Assembly (NCBI GenBank): GCA_900472485.1
Contig: UCII01000004.1
Coordinates: 268,739-332,738, forward strand
Length of the DNA stretch: 64,000 bases
Direction: 5' to 3'
Origin: Hyphomicrobiales bacterium
Lineage (GTDB): Bacteria > Pseudomonadota > Alphaproteobacteria > Rhizobiales > Rhizobiaceae
Notes under the pieces: generated by a model
The model's database searches: none
What the model was told of the DNA's origin: nothing
The model's input: the letters and a program-made list of their open reading frames with translations, nothing else
Made by a program: the position numbers and the translations under genes
In this document: positions 27,877 through 38,700 of the stretch, one piece after another
Numbering within the stretch: position 1 is the first letter of the stretch
Layout of the letters: each line of letters starts with the position of its first letter

Positions 27877-30297
27877 ATGAGTAAGAAAACGTCTGCGGCA
27901 CACGACAGCATTGCCTATCCGGTATTGCCGTTGCGCGACATCGTGGTCTTCCCCCACATGATCGTGCCTCTGTTCGTCGGACGGGAGAAATCCATTCGCG
28001 CGCTGGAAGAGGTCATGGGTTCGGACAAGCAGATCATGCTCGTCACCCAGATCAATGCCAGCGATGACGATCCCGCGCCGGACGCCATCCACAAGGTCGG
28101 CACCGTTGCGAATGTCCTGCAGCTGCTGAAACTGCCCGACGGCACCGTCAAGGTGCTGGTGGAAGGCCGTGCGCGCGCAGAAATCGACGAATATACCGGC
28201 CGTGAAGACTTCTACGAAGCCCTTGGCCATGTCCTGCATGAGCCGGAAGAAGACCAGGTCGAGCTCGAAGCTTTGAGCCGCTCCGTCGTTTCCGAATTCG
28301 AGAGCTATGTGAAGCTCAACAAGAAGATTTCGCCGGAAGTGGTCGGTGCAGCCAGCCAGATCGATGATTATTCGAAGCTGGCGGACACCGTTGCATCGCA
28401 TCTTTCGATCAAGATCACCGAAAAGCAGGAAATGCTGGAAACCACCAGCGTCAAGGCTCGCCTGGAAAAGGCGCTCGGCTTCATGGAAGGCGAGATTTCT
28501 GTTCTGCAGGTCGAAAAGCGCATCCGCTCGCGCGTCAAGCGCCAGATGGAGAAGACGCAGCGCGAATATTACCTGAACGAACAGATGAAGGCGATCCAGA
28601 AGGAGCTCGGCGACGGCGAGGAAGGCCGTGACGAGATGGCCGAACTGGAGGAGCGCATCTCCAAGACCAAGCTGTCGAAGGAAGCCAAGGAAAAGGCCGA
28701 TGCCGAGCTGAAGAAGCTCAGGCAGATGAGCCCGATGTCGGCTGAGGCGACCGTGGTGCGCAACTATCTCGACTGGCTGCTGGGCATCCCCTGGCACAAG
28801 AAGTCGAAGATCAAGGCCGACCTGAACAATGCCGAGAAGATCCTCGAAGCGGATCATTTCGGCCTGGAAAAGGTCAAGGAGCGCATCGTCGAATATCTGG
28901 CCGTCCAGGCTCGCGCGACGAAGATCAAAGGCCCGATCCTGTGCCTCGTCGGCCCTCCGGGCGTCGGCAAGACCTCGCTCGCTCAGTCGATCGCCAAGGC
29001 GACCGGCCGTGAGTATGTCCGCATGGCGCTCGGCGGCGTTCGCGACGAAGCCGAGATCCGCGGTCACCGCCGCACCTACATCGGCTCGATGCCCGGCAAG
29101 GTCATCCAGTCGATGAAGAAGGCGAAGAAGTCCAACCCGCTGTTCCTGCTCGACGAGATCGACAAGCTCGGCCAGGACTATCGCGGCGATCCGTCCTCGG
29201 CTCTGCTCGAGGTGCTGGACCCCGCGCAGAACTCGACGTTCATGGATCACTACCTGGAAGTCGAATATGACCTGTCGGACGTGATGTTCATCACGACGGC
29301 GAATACGCTGAATATCCCTGCGCCCCTGATGGACCGCATGGAAGTCATTCGTATCGCCGGCTATACGGAAGATGAAAAGCGCGAGATCGCCAAGCGGCAC
29401 CTGCTGCCGAAGGCCATCAAGGAACACGCGTTGCAGCCGGAGGAATTCTCGGTCACCGACGGCGCCCTGATGGCGATTAGCCAGCAGTACACCCGCGAAG
29501 CCGGTGTTCGTAACTTCGAGCGCGAATTGATGAAGCTCGCCCGCAAGGCGGTCACCGAGATCATCAAGGGCAAGGTGAAGTCGGTCGCCGTCACGGCGGA
29601 GAATATTTCCGACTATCTCGGCGTGCCGCGCTTCCGCCACGGCGAAGCCGAGCGCGACGATCAGGTCGGTGTTGTCACCGGTCTTGCCTGGACCGAAGTC
29701 GGCGGCGAACTGCTGACGATCGAAGGCGTGATGATGCCGGGCAAGGGCCGCATGACGGTCACCGGCAACCTGAAGGAAGTCATGAAGGAATCGATCTCGG
29801 CGGCGGCCTCCTACGTCCGCTCGCGGGCTGTCGATTTTGGCATCGAGCCACCTCGCTTCGACAAAAGCGACATCCACGTGCACGTGCCGGAAGGTGCGAC
29901 TCCGAAGGATGGCCCGTCGGCCGGTGTCGCCATGGCAACCGCGATCGTCTCGATCATGACCGGCATCCCGGTTTCCAAGGATGTTGCCATGACGGGTGAA
30001 ATCACGCTGCGCGGCCGTGTGCTGCCGATCGGCGGCCTGAAGGAAAAGCTGCTCGCAGCATTGCGCGGCGGTATCAAGAAGGTGCTGATCCCGGAAGAAA
30101 ACGCCAAGGATCTGGCGGAGATTCCGGACAACGTGAAGAACAGCATGGAAATCATCCCCGTGTCGCGCATGGGGGAGGTGATCAAGCACGCGCTTGTTCG
30201 CCGTCCCGAGCCGATCGAATGGGATGGCACCGTGGAAACGCCTGTGATCGCAACGGTCGAAGGCGTCGACGAAGTGGGTTCTACCATCGCTCATTGA
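27877..30297 (+). CDS. lon: ATP-dependent protease Lon (LonA)
   Basis: An 806-residue cytoplasmic quality-control protease. The N-terminal LAN domain starts [20 protein letters not shown], and a coiled region covers about residues 190-290. The AAA+ module has Walker [17 protein letters not shown] and Walker [13 protein letters not shown]. The peptidase dyad is S681 in [13 protein letters not shown] and K722 in [12 protein letters not shown], the same numbering zone as E. coli Lon. It ends with a strong terminator, then hupB, the order seen in many Alphaproteobacteria. Confidence 0.98.
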   Translation: MSKKTSAAHDSIAYPVLPLRDIVVFPHMIVPLFVGREKSIRALEEVMGSDKQIMLVTQINASDDDPAPDAIHKVGTVANVLQLLKLPDGTVKVLVEGRARAEIDEYTGREDFYEALGHVLHEPEEDQVELEALSRSVVSEFESYVKLNKKISPEVVGAASQIDDYSKLADTVASHLSIKITEKQEMLETTSVKARLEKALGFMEGEISVLQVEKRIRSRVKRQMEKTQREYYLNEQMKAIQKELGDGEEGRDEMAELEERISKTKLSKEAKEKADAELKKLRQMSPMSAEATVVRNYLDWLLGIPWHKKSKIKADLNNAEKILEADHFGLEKVKERIVEYLAVQARATKIKGPILCLVGPPGVGKTSLAQSIAKATGREYVRMALGGVRDEAEIRGHRRTYIGSMPGKVIQSMKKAKKSNPLFLLDEIDKLGQDYRGDPSSALLEVLDPAQNSTFMDHYLEVEYDLSDVMFITTANTLNIPAPLMDRMEVIRIAGYTEDEKREIAKRHLLPKAIKEHALQPEEFSVTDGALMAISQQYTREAGVRNFERELMKLARKAVTEIIKGKVKSVAVTAENISDYLGVPRFRHGEAERDDQVGVVTGLAWTEVGGELLTIEGVMMPGKGRMTVTGNLKEVMKESISAAASYVRSRAVDFGIEPPRFDKSDIHVHVPEGATPKDGPSAGVAMATAIVSIMTGIPVSKDVAMTGEITLRGRVLPIGGLKEKLLAALRGGIKKVLIPEENAKDLAEIPDNVKNSMEIIPVSRMGEVIKHALVRRPEPIEWDGTVETPVIATVEGVDEVGSTIAH

Positions 30298-30340
30298 GCC
30301 CCTTCGCCTCAATTCTGTCGAATTGACATAAATGGACGAA

Positions 30341-30369
30341 AAGACCGGCATTTTTGCCGGTCTTTTTTT
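30341..30369 (+). terminator. Intrinsic terminator of lon
   Basis: AAGACCGGCA, 4-nt T loop, TGCCGGTCTT followed by TTTTT. Perfect 10-bp stem, 43 bp after the lon stop. Confidence 0.92.
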
Positions 30370-30500
30370 GTGAAAAGCGTATGGCAACGCTTGCTTTTCC
30401 TTGATTTGCAGGGCTTTTGGGGTTGCGGCGGGTAAGAGCATTGCTATTTTGCGCCCCGCTTACTGATAAGTCGTTTCATACCAGAGAAAGGGGTGGAAAC

Positions 30501-30776
30501 ATGAACAAGAATGAGCTCGTGTCCGCAGTGGCCGAGAAGGCCGGTATCACGAAGGCTGACGCTGCTTCCGCTGTCGACGCTGTTTTCGATACTGTCCAGG
30601 CCGAACTGAAGAAGGGCGGCGACATTCGCCTTGCTGGTTTCGGCAGCTTCACCGTTTCTCACCGTGCAGCCACCAAGGGCCGTAACCCGTCCACCGGCGC
30701 CGAGGTCGATATTCCTGCCCGTAACGTACCGAAGTTCACGCCCGGCAAGGGCCTGAAGGACTCGGTCAACAGCTAA
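30501..30776 (+). CDS. hupB: HU family DNA-binding protein
   Basis: A 91-residue nucleoid protein. NKNELVSAVAEKAGITKADA starts the helical dimer part; GSFTVSHRAATKGRNPSTG and EVDIPARNVPKFTPGKGLK form the DNA-binding arm with the proline at its tip. The ATG at 30501 has an AAAGGGGTGG ribosome site; the longer open frame upstream is not coding. It lies directly after lon, its own transcript being bounded by terminators on both sides. Confidence 0.97.
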   Translation: MNKNELVSAVAEKAGITKADAASAVDAVFDTVQAELKKGGDIRLAGFGSFTVSHRAATKGRNPSTGAEVDIPARNVPKFTPGKGLKDSVNS

Positions 30777-30825
30777 TTCGTTTCACCCGCTGCGAGGCTT
30801 TAGCCTTGCGGGGTGGACAAGATTG

Positions 30826-30851
30826 GGGCCCGCAAAAGCGGGCCCTTTTTT
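30826..30851 (+). terminator. Intrinsic terminator of hupB
   Basis: GGGCCCGC, loop AAAA, GCGGGCCC followed by six T. Perfect 8-bp stem, 49 bp after the hupB stop. Confidence 0.92.
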
Positions 30852-30961
30852 ATGGTCCCATGCAGATTAGGCGCTGAGCAATCGATAGGAGATGCGAACA
30901 TTCGCACTTTGTCAAAGCGGATGGCTCCAACCCGCGCAGATGACGAACGATATGATGGCTC

Positions 30962-31603
30962 TCACTTCTTCAAGACGATGTGCGTGGCTTTCGCAGTCGC
31001 CTCGTGGGCGGCGACCTGAAAGCCAAGCGAAGGCAGGTCGATGCCGGCGAACATTGCTTCGCCTCTTCCGAGCACAACCGGCGAAATGGCATAGTGTATC
31101 TCGTCGACCAGGCCCGCCTGAAGATATTGGCGCACCGTGCTGACACCGCCGCCGATCTTGATATCCTTGCCTCCGGCGGCCGCCTTGGCCTGGCTGAGCG
31201 CCTCCTCGATCCCGCCCGTGACAAAATAGAAGGTCGTGCCGCCTTCCATGATGATCGGCTTGCGGGGATAATGCGTGAGGATGAAGGTCGGTGCGTGATA
31301 GGGCGGATTGTCACCCCACCAGCCTTTCCAGTTTTCATCCGGCCATTCGTCGCGGATGGGGCCGAACATATTGCGGCCGAGGATGAAGGCACCAAAACCG
31401 GTATTCGCCAATGCCGCATATTTCGCATCGGCACCTTCGGTCTCACCCTCCTTGCCGAACATCGCCTGGAATGTCTGGGTCGGGAAAAACCACTCAAACA
31501 ATTCCGGCCCGCGCTTGCCCAAGGGATCATTCAGGCTTTGCTCCAGTCCAGCCCCGAAGCCGTCGATCGAGAGCGAGAATCCTGCAACACGAACTTTCGA
31601 CAT
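30962..31603 (-). CDS. DHFR/RibD C-terminal-domain reductase-like protein
   Basis: A 213-residue protein of the RibD_C/dihydrofolate-reductase-like family. Features are KVRVAGFSLSIDGFGAGL at the start, GAFILGRNMFGPIRDEW, PTFILTHYPRKPIIMEGGTTFYFV, IKIGGGVSTVRQYLQAGLVDEIHYAISPVVLGRGEAMF. These are NADPH-binding and fold signatures; the substrate is unknown and such proteins are usually not true folate reductases. The ATG at 31603 is divergent from an HxlR regulator 89 bp away, which probably controls it. Confidence 0.85.
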   Translation of the reverse strand: MSKVRVAGFSLSIDGFGAGLEQSLNDPLGKRGPELFEWFFPTQTFQAMFGKEGETEGADAKYAALANTGFGAFILGRNMFGPIRDEWPDENWKGWWGDNPPYHAPTFILTHYPRKPIIMEGGTTFYFVTGGIEEALSQAKAAAGGKDIKIGGGVSTVRQYLQAGLVDEIHYAISPVVLGRGEAMFAGIDLPSLGFQVAAHEATAKATHIVLKK

Positions 31604-31619
31604 GCTGTCCTCCATCCAA

Positions 31620-31640
31620 TTGCAACTTGCAACTGGTTGT
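31620..31640. promoter_or_regulatory. Candidate HxlR operator in divergent promoter
   Basis: TTGCAAC is repeated in tandem (31620-31626 and 31627-31633) and followed by TGGTTGT, giving an imperfect inverted CAAC/GTTG element in the 89-bp divergent region. Inferred from position and symmetry only. Confidence 0.4.
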
Positions 31641-31692
31641 GTGTTAGCATGGCTCGTCCTACATTGCAATCGATTCACCAAAGGAAGCGAAT

Positions 31693-32211
31693 ATGGATAT
31701 CGAGCGGCGGTCGGGGTGCCCGATCAACCTGACAATGGAAGTGTTGGGGGATCGCTGGAGCCTGATCGTCATTCGGGACATCATGTTCGGCAATCGCCGG
31801 CATTTTCGCGAACTGCTCAATCGCTCCGAGGAGGGGATTGCCTCCAACATACTCGCCGCGCGCCTAAAGCGTCTTGTTTCACTCGGCCTGATTACCAAGC
31901 TGGACGATCCCAGCCACAGTCAGAAGGCGATTTACAGTCTGACGGAACCGGCGATTCAGCTTGTGCCGATGATCGCCATGATCGGCGCCTGGGGTCGGCG
32001 GCATCTGCCCGTCAGCGAGGACCTGAGCATCCGCGCCGAACTTCTTGAGAAAGGCGGACCGGCGCTTTGGGACGACTTCATGAACGATCTTAGAAACATT
32101 CACATTGCGGATCCGATCGGCGGAGCAAATGGGAGTGTCACATCGCCCGTCTTGATGGGGCTTACAAACGCCTTTCTCGAGGTCCGCGCAAAAATGGAAC
32201 GCAAAGAGTGA
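31693..32211 (+). CDS. HxlR-family transcriptional regulator
   Basis: A 172-residue winged-helix regulator. The family block CPINLTMEVLGDRWSLIVIRD, with the redox-type cysteine at residue 9, is followed by RHFRELLNRSEEGIASNILAARLKRL, the recognition region, and IYSLTEPAIQLVPMI. HxlR proteins often respond to electrophiles, quinones or aldehydes. The C-terminal 50 residues extend beyond the usual domain. It is divergently paired with the DHFR-like reductase gene, its likely target. Confidence 0.9.
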   Translation: MDIERRSGCPINLTMEVLGDRWSLIVIRDIMFGNRRHFRELLNRSEEGIASNILAARLKRLVSLGLITKLDDPSHSQKAIYSLTEPAIQLVPMIAMIGAWGRRHLPVSEDLSIRAELLEKGGPALWDDFMNDLRNIHIADPIGGANGSVTSPVLMGLTNAFLEVRAKMERKE

Positions 32212-32227
32212 GATCGTTTTGCGCCGC

Positions 32228-32331
32228 TAGAGCGGTTCAGTTTTTCACGGAATCTCTGAGCCGCTTTATTTGTTTGTTTTCACGCAATTCCGGACGGAAA
32301 ACCGCTGCGCACTTTTCCTGGAATTGCTCTA
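32228..32331. repeat. Rhizobium-type intergenic repeat element
   Basis: Starts TAGAGCGGTTC and ends GGAATTGCTCTA. Internal inverted parts GCAATTCC (32284-32291) and GGAATTGC (32320-32327), plus GGAAAA/TTTTCC, allow a long hairpin. Elements with such ends are common between genes in Rhizobium genomes by my recollection; copy number here cannot be checked. The last 19 bases of the window start with a similar TAGAGCG word. Confidence 0.6.
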
Positions 32332-32463
32332 ACGGCGGGAATGCTCCGATTCGGTGACTGTGCGCAGAAACCGCAATATCCGCCAAGGGTGTAAAATAAC
32401 GGCAAGCACCGCTATCTCGGTTGGAGCCGTCTGTTATAGAATCCGTTTTTCTGCCTGGCGACG

Positions 32464-33201
32464 TCAGAGCAGCGTCCGGCCGCCATTGACCGCAAGCTTC
32501 TGACCGGTGATGAAATCCGCCTTGCTCGATGCGAGAAAGACGACAGCGTCGGCGATGTCTTCCGGCTTGCCGAAATGGGCCATCGGCGTGTGCGCGAGAT
32601 AGCCTTCCTTTGCCTGCTGCGAGGCATCGGCATGGCGCTCGACCGGGATCCAGCCAGGCGCGATGAGATTGACAGTGATGCCTTCCGGCGCGAGCTCTCT
32701 CGCCCAGGAGCGCGTCATCGAGAGCATGGCGCCCTTGGCGGCAGCATAATTGCCGAAATTCGGATTGCCGAGCTCGGCGATCTCGGAACCGATATTGATG
32801 ACGCGGCCCGACTTGCGCGCCCGCCAGTCCGGCAGCACGGCTTGCAGCAGTTCCAGCGGCGCCTTGACGAAGAATTCGAGTTGGTCGAGGTAAGTCCGCC
32901 AGGATTGCTCCATGAGCGGCATTTCCGGCTGAGAGCCTGTGGCATTGTTGACGATGAGATCGACTGGTCCGAGCGCTGCCCTGATCTTTTCCAGGCCGTC
33001 CACGAGCTGGTCCTTGTCGATCACGCTGAATTTTGCGGCATAAGCCTGCCCACCACGCTGCCGAATGGTGTCGACGATCTTCTCGGCCCCCTGAGTGTCG
33101 CTCGCATAGTTGACGGCGACGATCCAGCCGGCCTTGGCAAGCTCCAAGGCAATCACCGCACCGAGACCGCGAGAGGCGCCCGTTACCAGCGCTACTTTCA
33201 T
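32464..33201 (-). CDS. Short-chain dehydrogenase/reductase
   Basis: A 245-residue classical SDR. The cofactor motif is VTGASRGLGAVIA (residues about 6-18), NNATG follows near residue 85, and the catalytic segment is VINIGSEIAELGNPNFGNYAAAKGAML with Ser, YxxxK. The C-terminus GQKLAVNGGRTLL is typical of FabG-like members. The ATG at 33201 follows AAGGAGGAATGCC; the longer frame is not supported. It is 146 bp from the aldo/keto reductase gene on the same strand. Substrate is unknown. Confidence 0.88.
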   Translation of the reverse strand: MKVALVTGASRGLGAVIALELAKAGWIVAVNYASDTQGAEKIVDTIRQRGGQAYAAKFSVIDKDQLVDGLEKIRAALGPVDLIVNNATGSQPEMPLMEQSWRTYLDQLEFFVKAPLELLQAVLPDWRARKSGRVINIGSEIAELGNPNFGNYAAAKGAMLSMTRSWARELAPEGITVNLIAPGWIPVERHADASQQAKEGYLAHTPMAHFGKPEDIADAVVFLASSKADFITGQKLAVNGGRTLL

Positions 33202-33347
33202 GGCATTCCTCCTTGGACCTGTCCGGCCCTTTTCCTCAATGGCGTCAAGCTTGGGCAGCAGCACATTGATGCCGTCTCTGCACCTACGGAACGATATGCC
33301 CATGGTGGCCGAAGGCACGTTCCGGCCACCCATTTCAGATATGGATA

Positions 33348-34334
33348 TTACCAGCGATGATGAACATGCGGCGCGATCAAGCGCTCGTAGATCTCGCGCG
33401 TCGCCGCCATGACATCGGCGGAGAGCGGAGCGAGATCGGCCGCGGCCGCGTTGGCCTTGGCCTGCTCGGCATTGCGCGCACCCGGAATGACGACGGTGAC
33501 GGCATCGTTCATCAGGATCCAGCGGAGTGGAAAGGCTGCCATGCTCGCACCGGCCGGAACCAGCTTGCGCACTTCCTCCACGGCCTGGAGACCAACCTCG
33601 AATGGCACGCCCGCAAAGGTCTCGCCGACATCGAAGGCCTCGCCATGACGGTTGAAGTTACGATGGTCGTCGCTGGCGAATTGCGTATCGCGGGTGATCT
33701 TGCCGGAGAGCAGGCCGGAGGCCAGCGGCACGCGGGCGATGACAGCCACGTTCTTGCGCTTGGCTTCCTTGAAGAACAGATGGTCGGGACGCTGGCGGAA
33801 GATGTTGTAGATGATCTGAATGCTGAGTACGCCCGGATATTCGATCGCCTTCAGCGCTTCCTCGACCTTCTCGACGCTGACGCCATATCCTTTGATCTTG
33901 CCGGCCTTCTGCAACTCGTCGAGACCGGCAAAAACCTCCGGCCGATAAAGAACTTCGGTCGGCGGGCAGTGAAGCTGGACGAGGTCGAGGCTCTCGACGC
34001 CGAGGTTCTTCAGGCTGCGGTCGATGAAGCTTTCGAGATTGGCCTTGTTATAGCCGTCGGCCACATGCGGGTTCAGCCGGCGGCCGGCCTTTGTCGCCAC
34101 CATCGGGCGCTCGCCGCCGCGTGCCTTCAGCACATCGGCAATGATCTTTTCCGAGCGGCCGTCGCCATAGACGTCGGCGGTGTCGATGAAGGTCATGCCG
34201 GCATCGAGAGCGGCGTTCAACGCCGCGCGGCCGTCGGCCTCGCTGACATCGCCCCATGCGCCGCCGATCTGCCAGGCCCCGAAGCCGACATCCGTCACGA
34301 TAAAGGGCGTCCGTCCAAAGGCATGATGTCTCAT
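33348..34334 (-). CDS. Aldo/keto reductase
   Basis: A 328-residue NADP-dependent (beta/alpha)8 oxidoreductase. Visible landmarks are TDVGFGAWQIGG, FIDTADVYGDGRSEKII with the catalytic Asp and Tyr, MVATKAGRR with the Lys, and DLVQLHCPPTEV with the His. The C-terminal AFPLRWILMNDAVTVVIPGARN binds the cofactor. The ATG at 34334 has an AGAGAGGAGA ribosome site; the upstream part of the open frame lacks coding character. It is divergent from the SbcD-like gene. Likely substrates (sugar or small aldehydes) are unknown. Confidence 0.9.
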   Translation of the reverse strand: MRHHAFGRTPFIVTDVGFGAWQIGGAWGDVSEADGRAALNAALDAGMTFIDTADVYGDGRSEKIIADVLKARGGERPMVATKAGRRLNPHVADGYNKANLESFIDRSLKNLGVESLDLVQLHCPPTEVLYRPEVFAGLDELQKAGKIKGYGVSVEKVEEALKAIEYPGVLSIQIIYNIFRQRPDHLFFKEAKRKNVAVIARVPLASGLLSGKITRDTQFASDDHRNFNRHGEAFDVGETFAGVPFEVGLQAVEEVRKLVPAGASMAAFPLRWILMNDAVTVVIPGARNAEQAKANAAAADLAPLSADVMAATREIYERLIAPHVHHRW

Positions 34335-34556
34335 GAAAAGTCTCCTCTCTTTTATTCGTAAGATGATAGCGCAGTAGCAGCCGTCCGACAGGGCCACAAG
34401 CGCACATTGGCGATCGAGGATCGCAATCGCGTGACTGAGAAACATGGCAGGCGCTGGCCGGCTTACGAAACCGTTGGATGAAGCCCTGGGCGCGGTATTC
34501 ACAGCGCCTTCGTTTCCTTAAAAGGAGAGATCGGATTTCTGACGACATCGGAGCTC

Positions 34557-35792
34557 ATGCCCTCTTTCAGCTTCATCCACGCCGCCGATCTCCATCTTGG
34601 CAGCCCCTTCCTGGGCCTGGCTTTGAAGGACGCCGCCGTCGCTGCCGTCTTCGTCGAAGCGAGCCGCAAGGCCTTCTCGACCCTTGTGGGCTTGGCGATC
34701 GAAAAGCGTGTCGATTTCTTCGTCATTGCCGGCGATGTCTATGATGGCGACTGGAAAGACAACAAGATCGGCCTGTTCTTCAATCGCGAAATGGCGCGGC
34801 TCGAGCGTGCGGGTATCCCGGTCTATCTGCTGCGCGGCAATCATGATGCGGCGAGCGTCATTACCAAGACTATCACTCTGCCATCAAACGTGCATGAGTT
34901 TCCGACCAGCAAGCCCGGCAGTGTCAGGCTGGAAGCGCTGAAGGTGGCGCTGCATGGCCAGGGCTTTGCCGAACGCTCCGCTAACGACAATCTGGCGATT
35001 GCCTATCCGGCACCCGTTTCCGGCTGGTTCAACATCGGCATTCTGCATACCTCGCTCACCGGCCGCGAGCCGCACGCGCCGTATGCTCCATGTTCCGTGG
35101 ATGATCTGCGCTCGCGCGGCTATGATTACTGGGCGCTGGGGCATGTGCATGATTTCGAAGTGGTGGCACAGGACCCGCTCGTCATTTTCCCCGGCAATCT
35201 GCAGGGCCGCAACATCCGCGAGCGCGGCGCCAAGGGCGCGGTTCTGGTAACAGTCGAAGACGGGCGGATCGATCATGAGCGTCTGATCGTCGACGAGGCG
35301 CGGTTCGCGCAGGTCGACATCGTCGTCGGTCCGGAGGACGATCAGGCGGCGATCCTGCGCCATGTGGAGCAGGCGGTGCAGCCGATTGCCGATGAGATGG
35401 CGGGGCGTATGACCGCGCTGCGCATCCGGCTTTCCGGTGTGACACCGTTATACGGCGCGATAGCCGCCAACCGCCAGCAATGGCGCGACGAAGTGGAAGC
35501 GGCCTGCCATCGGGTGCATGAGGATATCTGGCTGGAAAAGCTGGAGCTGCGGCTGGAACCGCCGCCGGAGAGAGCTGCGGACACGGACGCCGCGCTTGAT
35601 CTGCGCCAGCTGCTGGCAGACCATGCCGGCGATACCGATATTGCGACGGAGGCAGCCCGGTTGATCGACGAGATCGCAATGCGCCTGCCGGGCGGCCTCG
35701 GCGCGACGGAACGGCCACTGGACGACAGCATGGATGCTCTCATCGAAGAGGCTCGGCAATTGCTGCTGACGCGCGGGCAGGGGGCAGGCTGA
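34557..35792 (+). CDS. SbcD/YhaO-like metallophosphoesterase nuclease
   Basis: A 411-residue calcineurin-like phosphoesterase of the Mre11/SbcD group. Metal-binding motifs appear in order: HAADLHLGSPF, VIAGDVYDGD, LLRGNHDAAS, FNIGILHTSL and WALGHVHDFEVV. About 150 C-terminal residues form the capping/partner region. The stop overlaps the ATG of the next gene (TGATG), showing translational coupling with the SbcC-like ATPase. The pair resembles YhaO-YhaN more than classical SbcD-SbcC and probably processes DNA ends or hairpins. Confidence 0.88.
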   Translation: MPSFSFIHAADLHLGSPFLGLALKDAAVAAVFVEASRKAFSTLVGLAIEKRVDFFVIAGDVYDGDWKDNKIGLFFNREMARLERAGIPVYLLRGNHDAASVITKTITLPSNVHEFPTSKPGSVRLEALKVALHGQGFAERSANDNLAIAYPAPVSGWFNIGILHTSLTGREPHAPYAPCSVDDLRSRGYDYWALGHVHDFEVVAQDPLVIFPGNLQGRNIRERGAKGAVLVTVEDGRIDHERLIVDEARFAQVDIVVGPEDDQAAILRHVEQAVQPIADEMAGRMTALRIRLSGVTPLYGAIAANRQQWRDEVEAACHRVHEDIWLEKLELRLEPPPERAADTDAALDLRQLLADHAGDTDIATEAARLIDEIAMRLPGGLGATERPLDDSMDALIEEARQLLLTRGQGAG

Positions 35793-38700
35793 TGCGCTTT
35801 ACCCGCCTCGACATTCTCCGCTACGGTGCGCTGACCGATCGAGCGATCGACTTTCGCCCCGATGCACGGCTGCATGTGATCTATGGTCCGAACGAGGCGG
35901 GCAAATCCTCGGCTTTGAACGCGATCTCCGATCTTCTCTTCGGTTTCCCGACCGCTGCCGAACAAAGCTTCCTGCATGAGCCCGGAGCCTTGAGGATCGG
36001 CGCGGATATCAGCGCGCGTGACGGTGCACGCTTAAGCTTCCGCCGCCGCCGCGGCCGCAAGGGCACGCTTCTTGCGCCCGACGACAAGGAGACGGCGCTC
36101 GCCGAAGATGCGCTTGCGCCCTTCCTCGGTAATCTGAGCCGCGATGTCTTCGAGCGCGCCTTCGGTCTCGATTCGCAGCGATTGCGGCAGGGCGCGTCCG
36201 CCATGCTGCGCAGCGGCGGCGAGATCGGCAGCCTGCTATTTTCGGCGGCGTCCGGACTGACCGGCCTCTCACGCCTGCGCCAGTCGCTGGAAGCAGAGGC
36301 TGACGGCATCTATGCGGCCAGGCGCTCGAAGGACCGCGGCTTCTACCAGGCTCTCGACCGTTACGAGGATGCCCGCAAGGCAGAGCGAGACAACGAGCTG
36401 AAGTCCGGCGACTGGAAGAAGCTGCTTGCCGAAGCCGCTGAACTTGAGACGGAACTGGAACGCCTGCAAGCGGAGCGGCGCGGCACGCGCGAGGCGCTGG
36501 ATCGGCTCAAGCGGCTGAAGACCCTACAGCCCCTGCTGTCAGAAATCGATGCGGAAACTCATGCGCTCGATGGCCTTTCCGATCTTGCCGCCATACCGGA
36601 CGGCTTTGCCGACAAACTAGAACAGAGACTGCGGGATAAAGAGGCGAGCGAAGCGGAACTGCGACGCGCGCGGCAAGCCGTTCTGCGCGCGGAAGAGGAT
36701 CTCTCGCGCATCCAGGTGGATGAAGCGTTACTGCAGATGTCGGGCGATATCACGCAGCTCTTTGCCGATACCGGCAACTACCGCGCCCAGCGTCATGACC
36801 TGCCGCGCGTCGATCAGGAGCTTGCCGGTTACGACACGACGCTCTCGCAGCTTGCCCGTCGTCTTGGTCTTGCCGAGGCTGAACTGGAGCGGCGGCAGCC
36901 GAGCGATATCGATCGCGCGCGCCTGTCCGAATTGGTGGAGCAGGGCAGGCAGCTTGCGCGGCAGATGCAGTCGCTTGCCGAACAATCCAACAGCGAGCGC
37001 AGGCAGTTGGCGGCGCTCGAGAAGGACAGCCTTAACGGGCGGCTGATCGATCCGAGACCTTATATTGACCAGCTTGAGGCTTTGGGCAGTGATCTCTCCG
37101 CCTTGGCCCGTCTTGATGGGCTGGAAACCCAGATACGCCGCACCGAGGCCGATCTTCACGAGACGGCCGGACGTTTGCAGCCACCGATCGGTGACATTGA
37201 TATATTATTCTCGGTACCGCTGCCGGAAGCGACGGAGATTACAGGACATCGCGATGCGATCGACGCCGCGCGATCGAAGGTGCGCGATGCTACCGGCAAG
37301 CTGCAGACCTATGATGAGCAGCTGGCTGAGATAGAGCGAATCCTCGCGGATGCCGAGCGCACCGGGCCGGTTGTTACGCGCGAGCAGATCATTGCAGCGC
37401 GCGAAAGTCGTGATGCGCAATGGTCCTCTATCCAGGAAAAATGGAAGAGCGTCGCAGCGCCGGAAGCGAAGATTCTTGCGGGATTGACCGTCAGCGTGGC
37501 CGAGGCAGACCGTCTGGCCGATGCCGCCTTGAGCGATGCGGATCGTGTTGCGCGCCACGCCGACTATCGTTTGCGGCAGGCGCGTCTGCTGCGGGAGCGG
37601 GAGGAGGCTTCCGGTCGGCTCAAGGGTTGCGAGAAAGCGCTGAAGGATGCCCAGGCAGCCTTCGCAGCGCTTTTTGAACCTTGTGGCGTCGATGCCCTCG
37701 ATCCATCGACGATGCTGGAATGGCGCCGCGCAGTGGAGCTGCTGCGACGCGAGCGCAAGGCTTTGCGGGATTTAGTCGATCAACGCGATGAGAATGCACT
37801 GGCGGAAGACCGCGTCTTGCCCGCTCTGCAGGATATCGTCGAGGCGACCGGCTACAAGAGCGGCCGTCTTCCGCCGGCGGCGATTGCGGAAGGCCTGCGC
37901 AAGCATCTGCGCCTTCTGTCCGAACGCTGGAGCGAAAGCCGCACGCGGGAAGGGGAGATCGGTGCGGCGCGTGAAAGGCTGGCCCGGTTCGACGATCAGC
38001 AGCAGCTCTTGGAACGTCAGCAGGCCGCTTGGCGCGCCGCCTTCTCCAAGGCCGTAGAACTTCTCGGTCTGCCATCCGACACGACGCTGGACATGGCAAA
38101 TGCCGCCTTGAAGGCATGGCAAGAACTGCCTGATGTCCTGGCGGAGCGCGAAAACCGCCTGCGCCGGGTCAGCGGCATGCGACGCGACATGGCGGATTTC
38201 GAGCGGCGGTTGGCGACCCTTGCCGCCAATAGCGGCTATGAGCTGGATCATCTGCCGCCGGATGCCGCGGTCGAGGCGCTGCACACGCGCGTCAACGCCA
38301 TGCGCGGCGAGCTGAAGAAGCGCGACCGTCTCGAAGAGGATCGGCAGCGTGGAGAAGCGCTTGTGGCGCGGCAGGAAGCTGCCCTTGCCACCATTGCCGC
38401 CGATCTAGACCAGTTGACTGCGGATCTCGGCGGCGTCGACGATCTGCCAGCACTGCTCTCTCGCCTGCGTGAACGCTCGCGTCTGACCGCCCGGCTCGCC
38501 GAAAGCCGTGATCGATTCCGACTGCAGGCCGACGGCAAGGCCGAAGACGAACTCCGCGCGGAGCTAGCAGGCTTCGAACGCGTTGCTGCCGATCTCGAAA
38601 TCGAGCGATTGACCGAGGAAGATCAGCGGCAGTTCGCCGTCCATGGCGAACTTTCCGCACGGCTGGCGGAGAACCGCCGGCAACGACAGGCACTGGAAAT

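Noticed and set aside
27823..30441. 872-codon minus-strand frame opposite lon
   Set aside because: Antisense shadow of lon caused by high third-position G/C; no domain and biased composition.
30962..31603. True dihydrofolate reductase (trimethoprim target or resistance)
   Set aside because: The fold is shared, but folate-site motifs are absent and it matches the RibD C-terminal-like group paired with a regulator.
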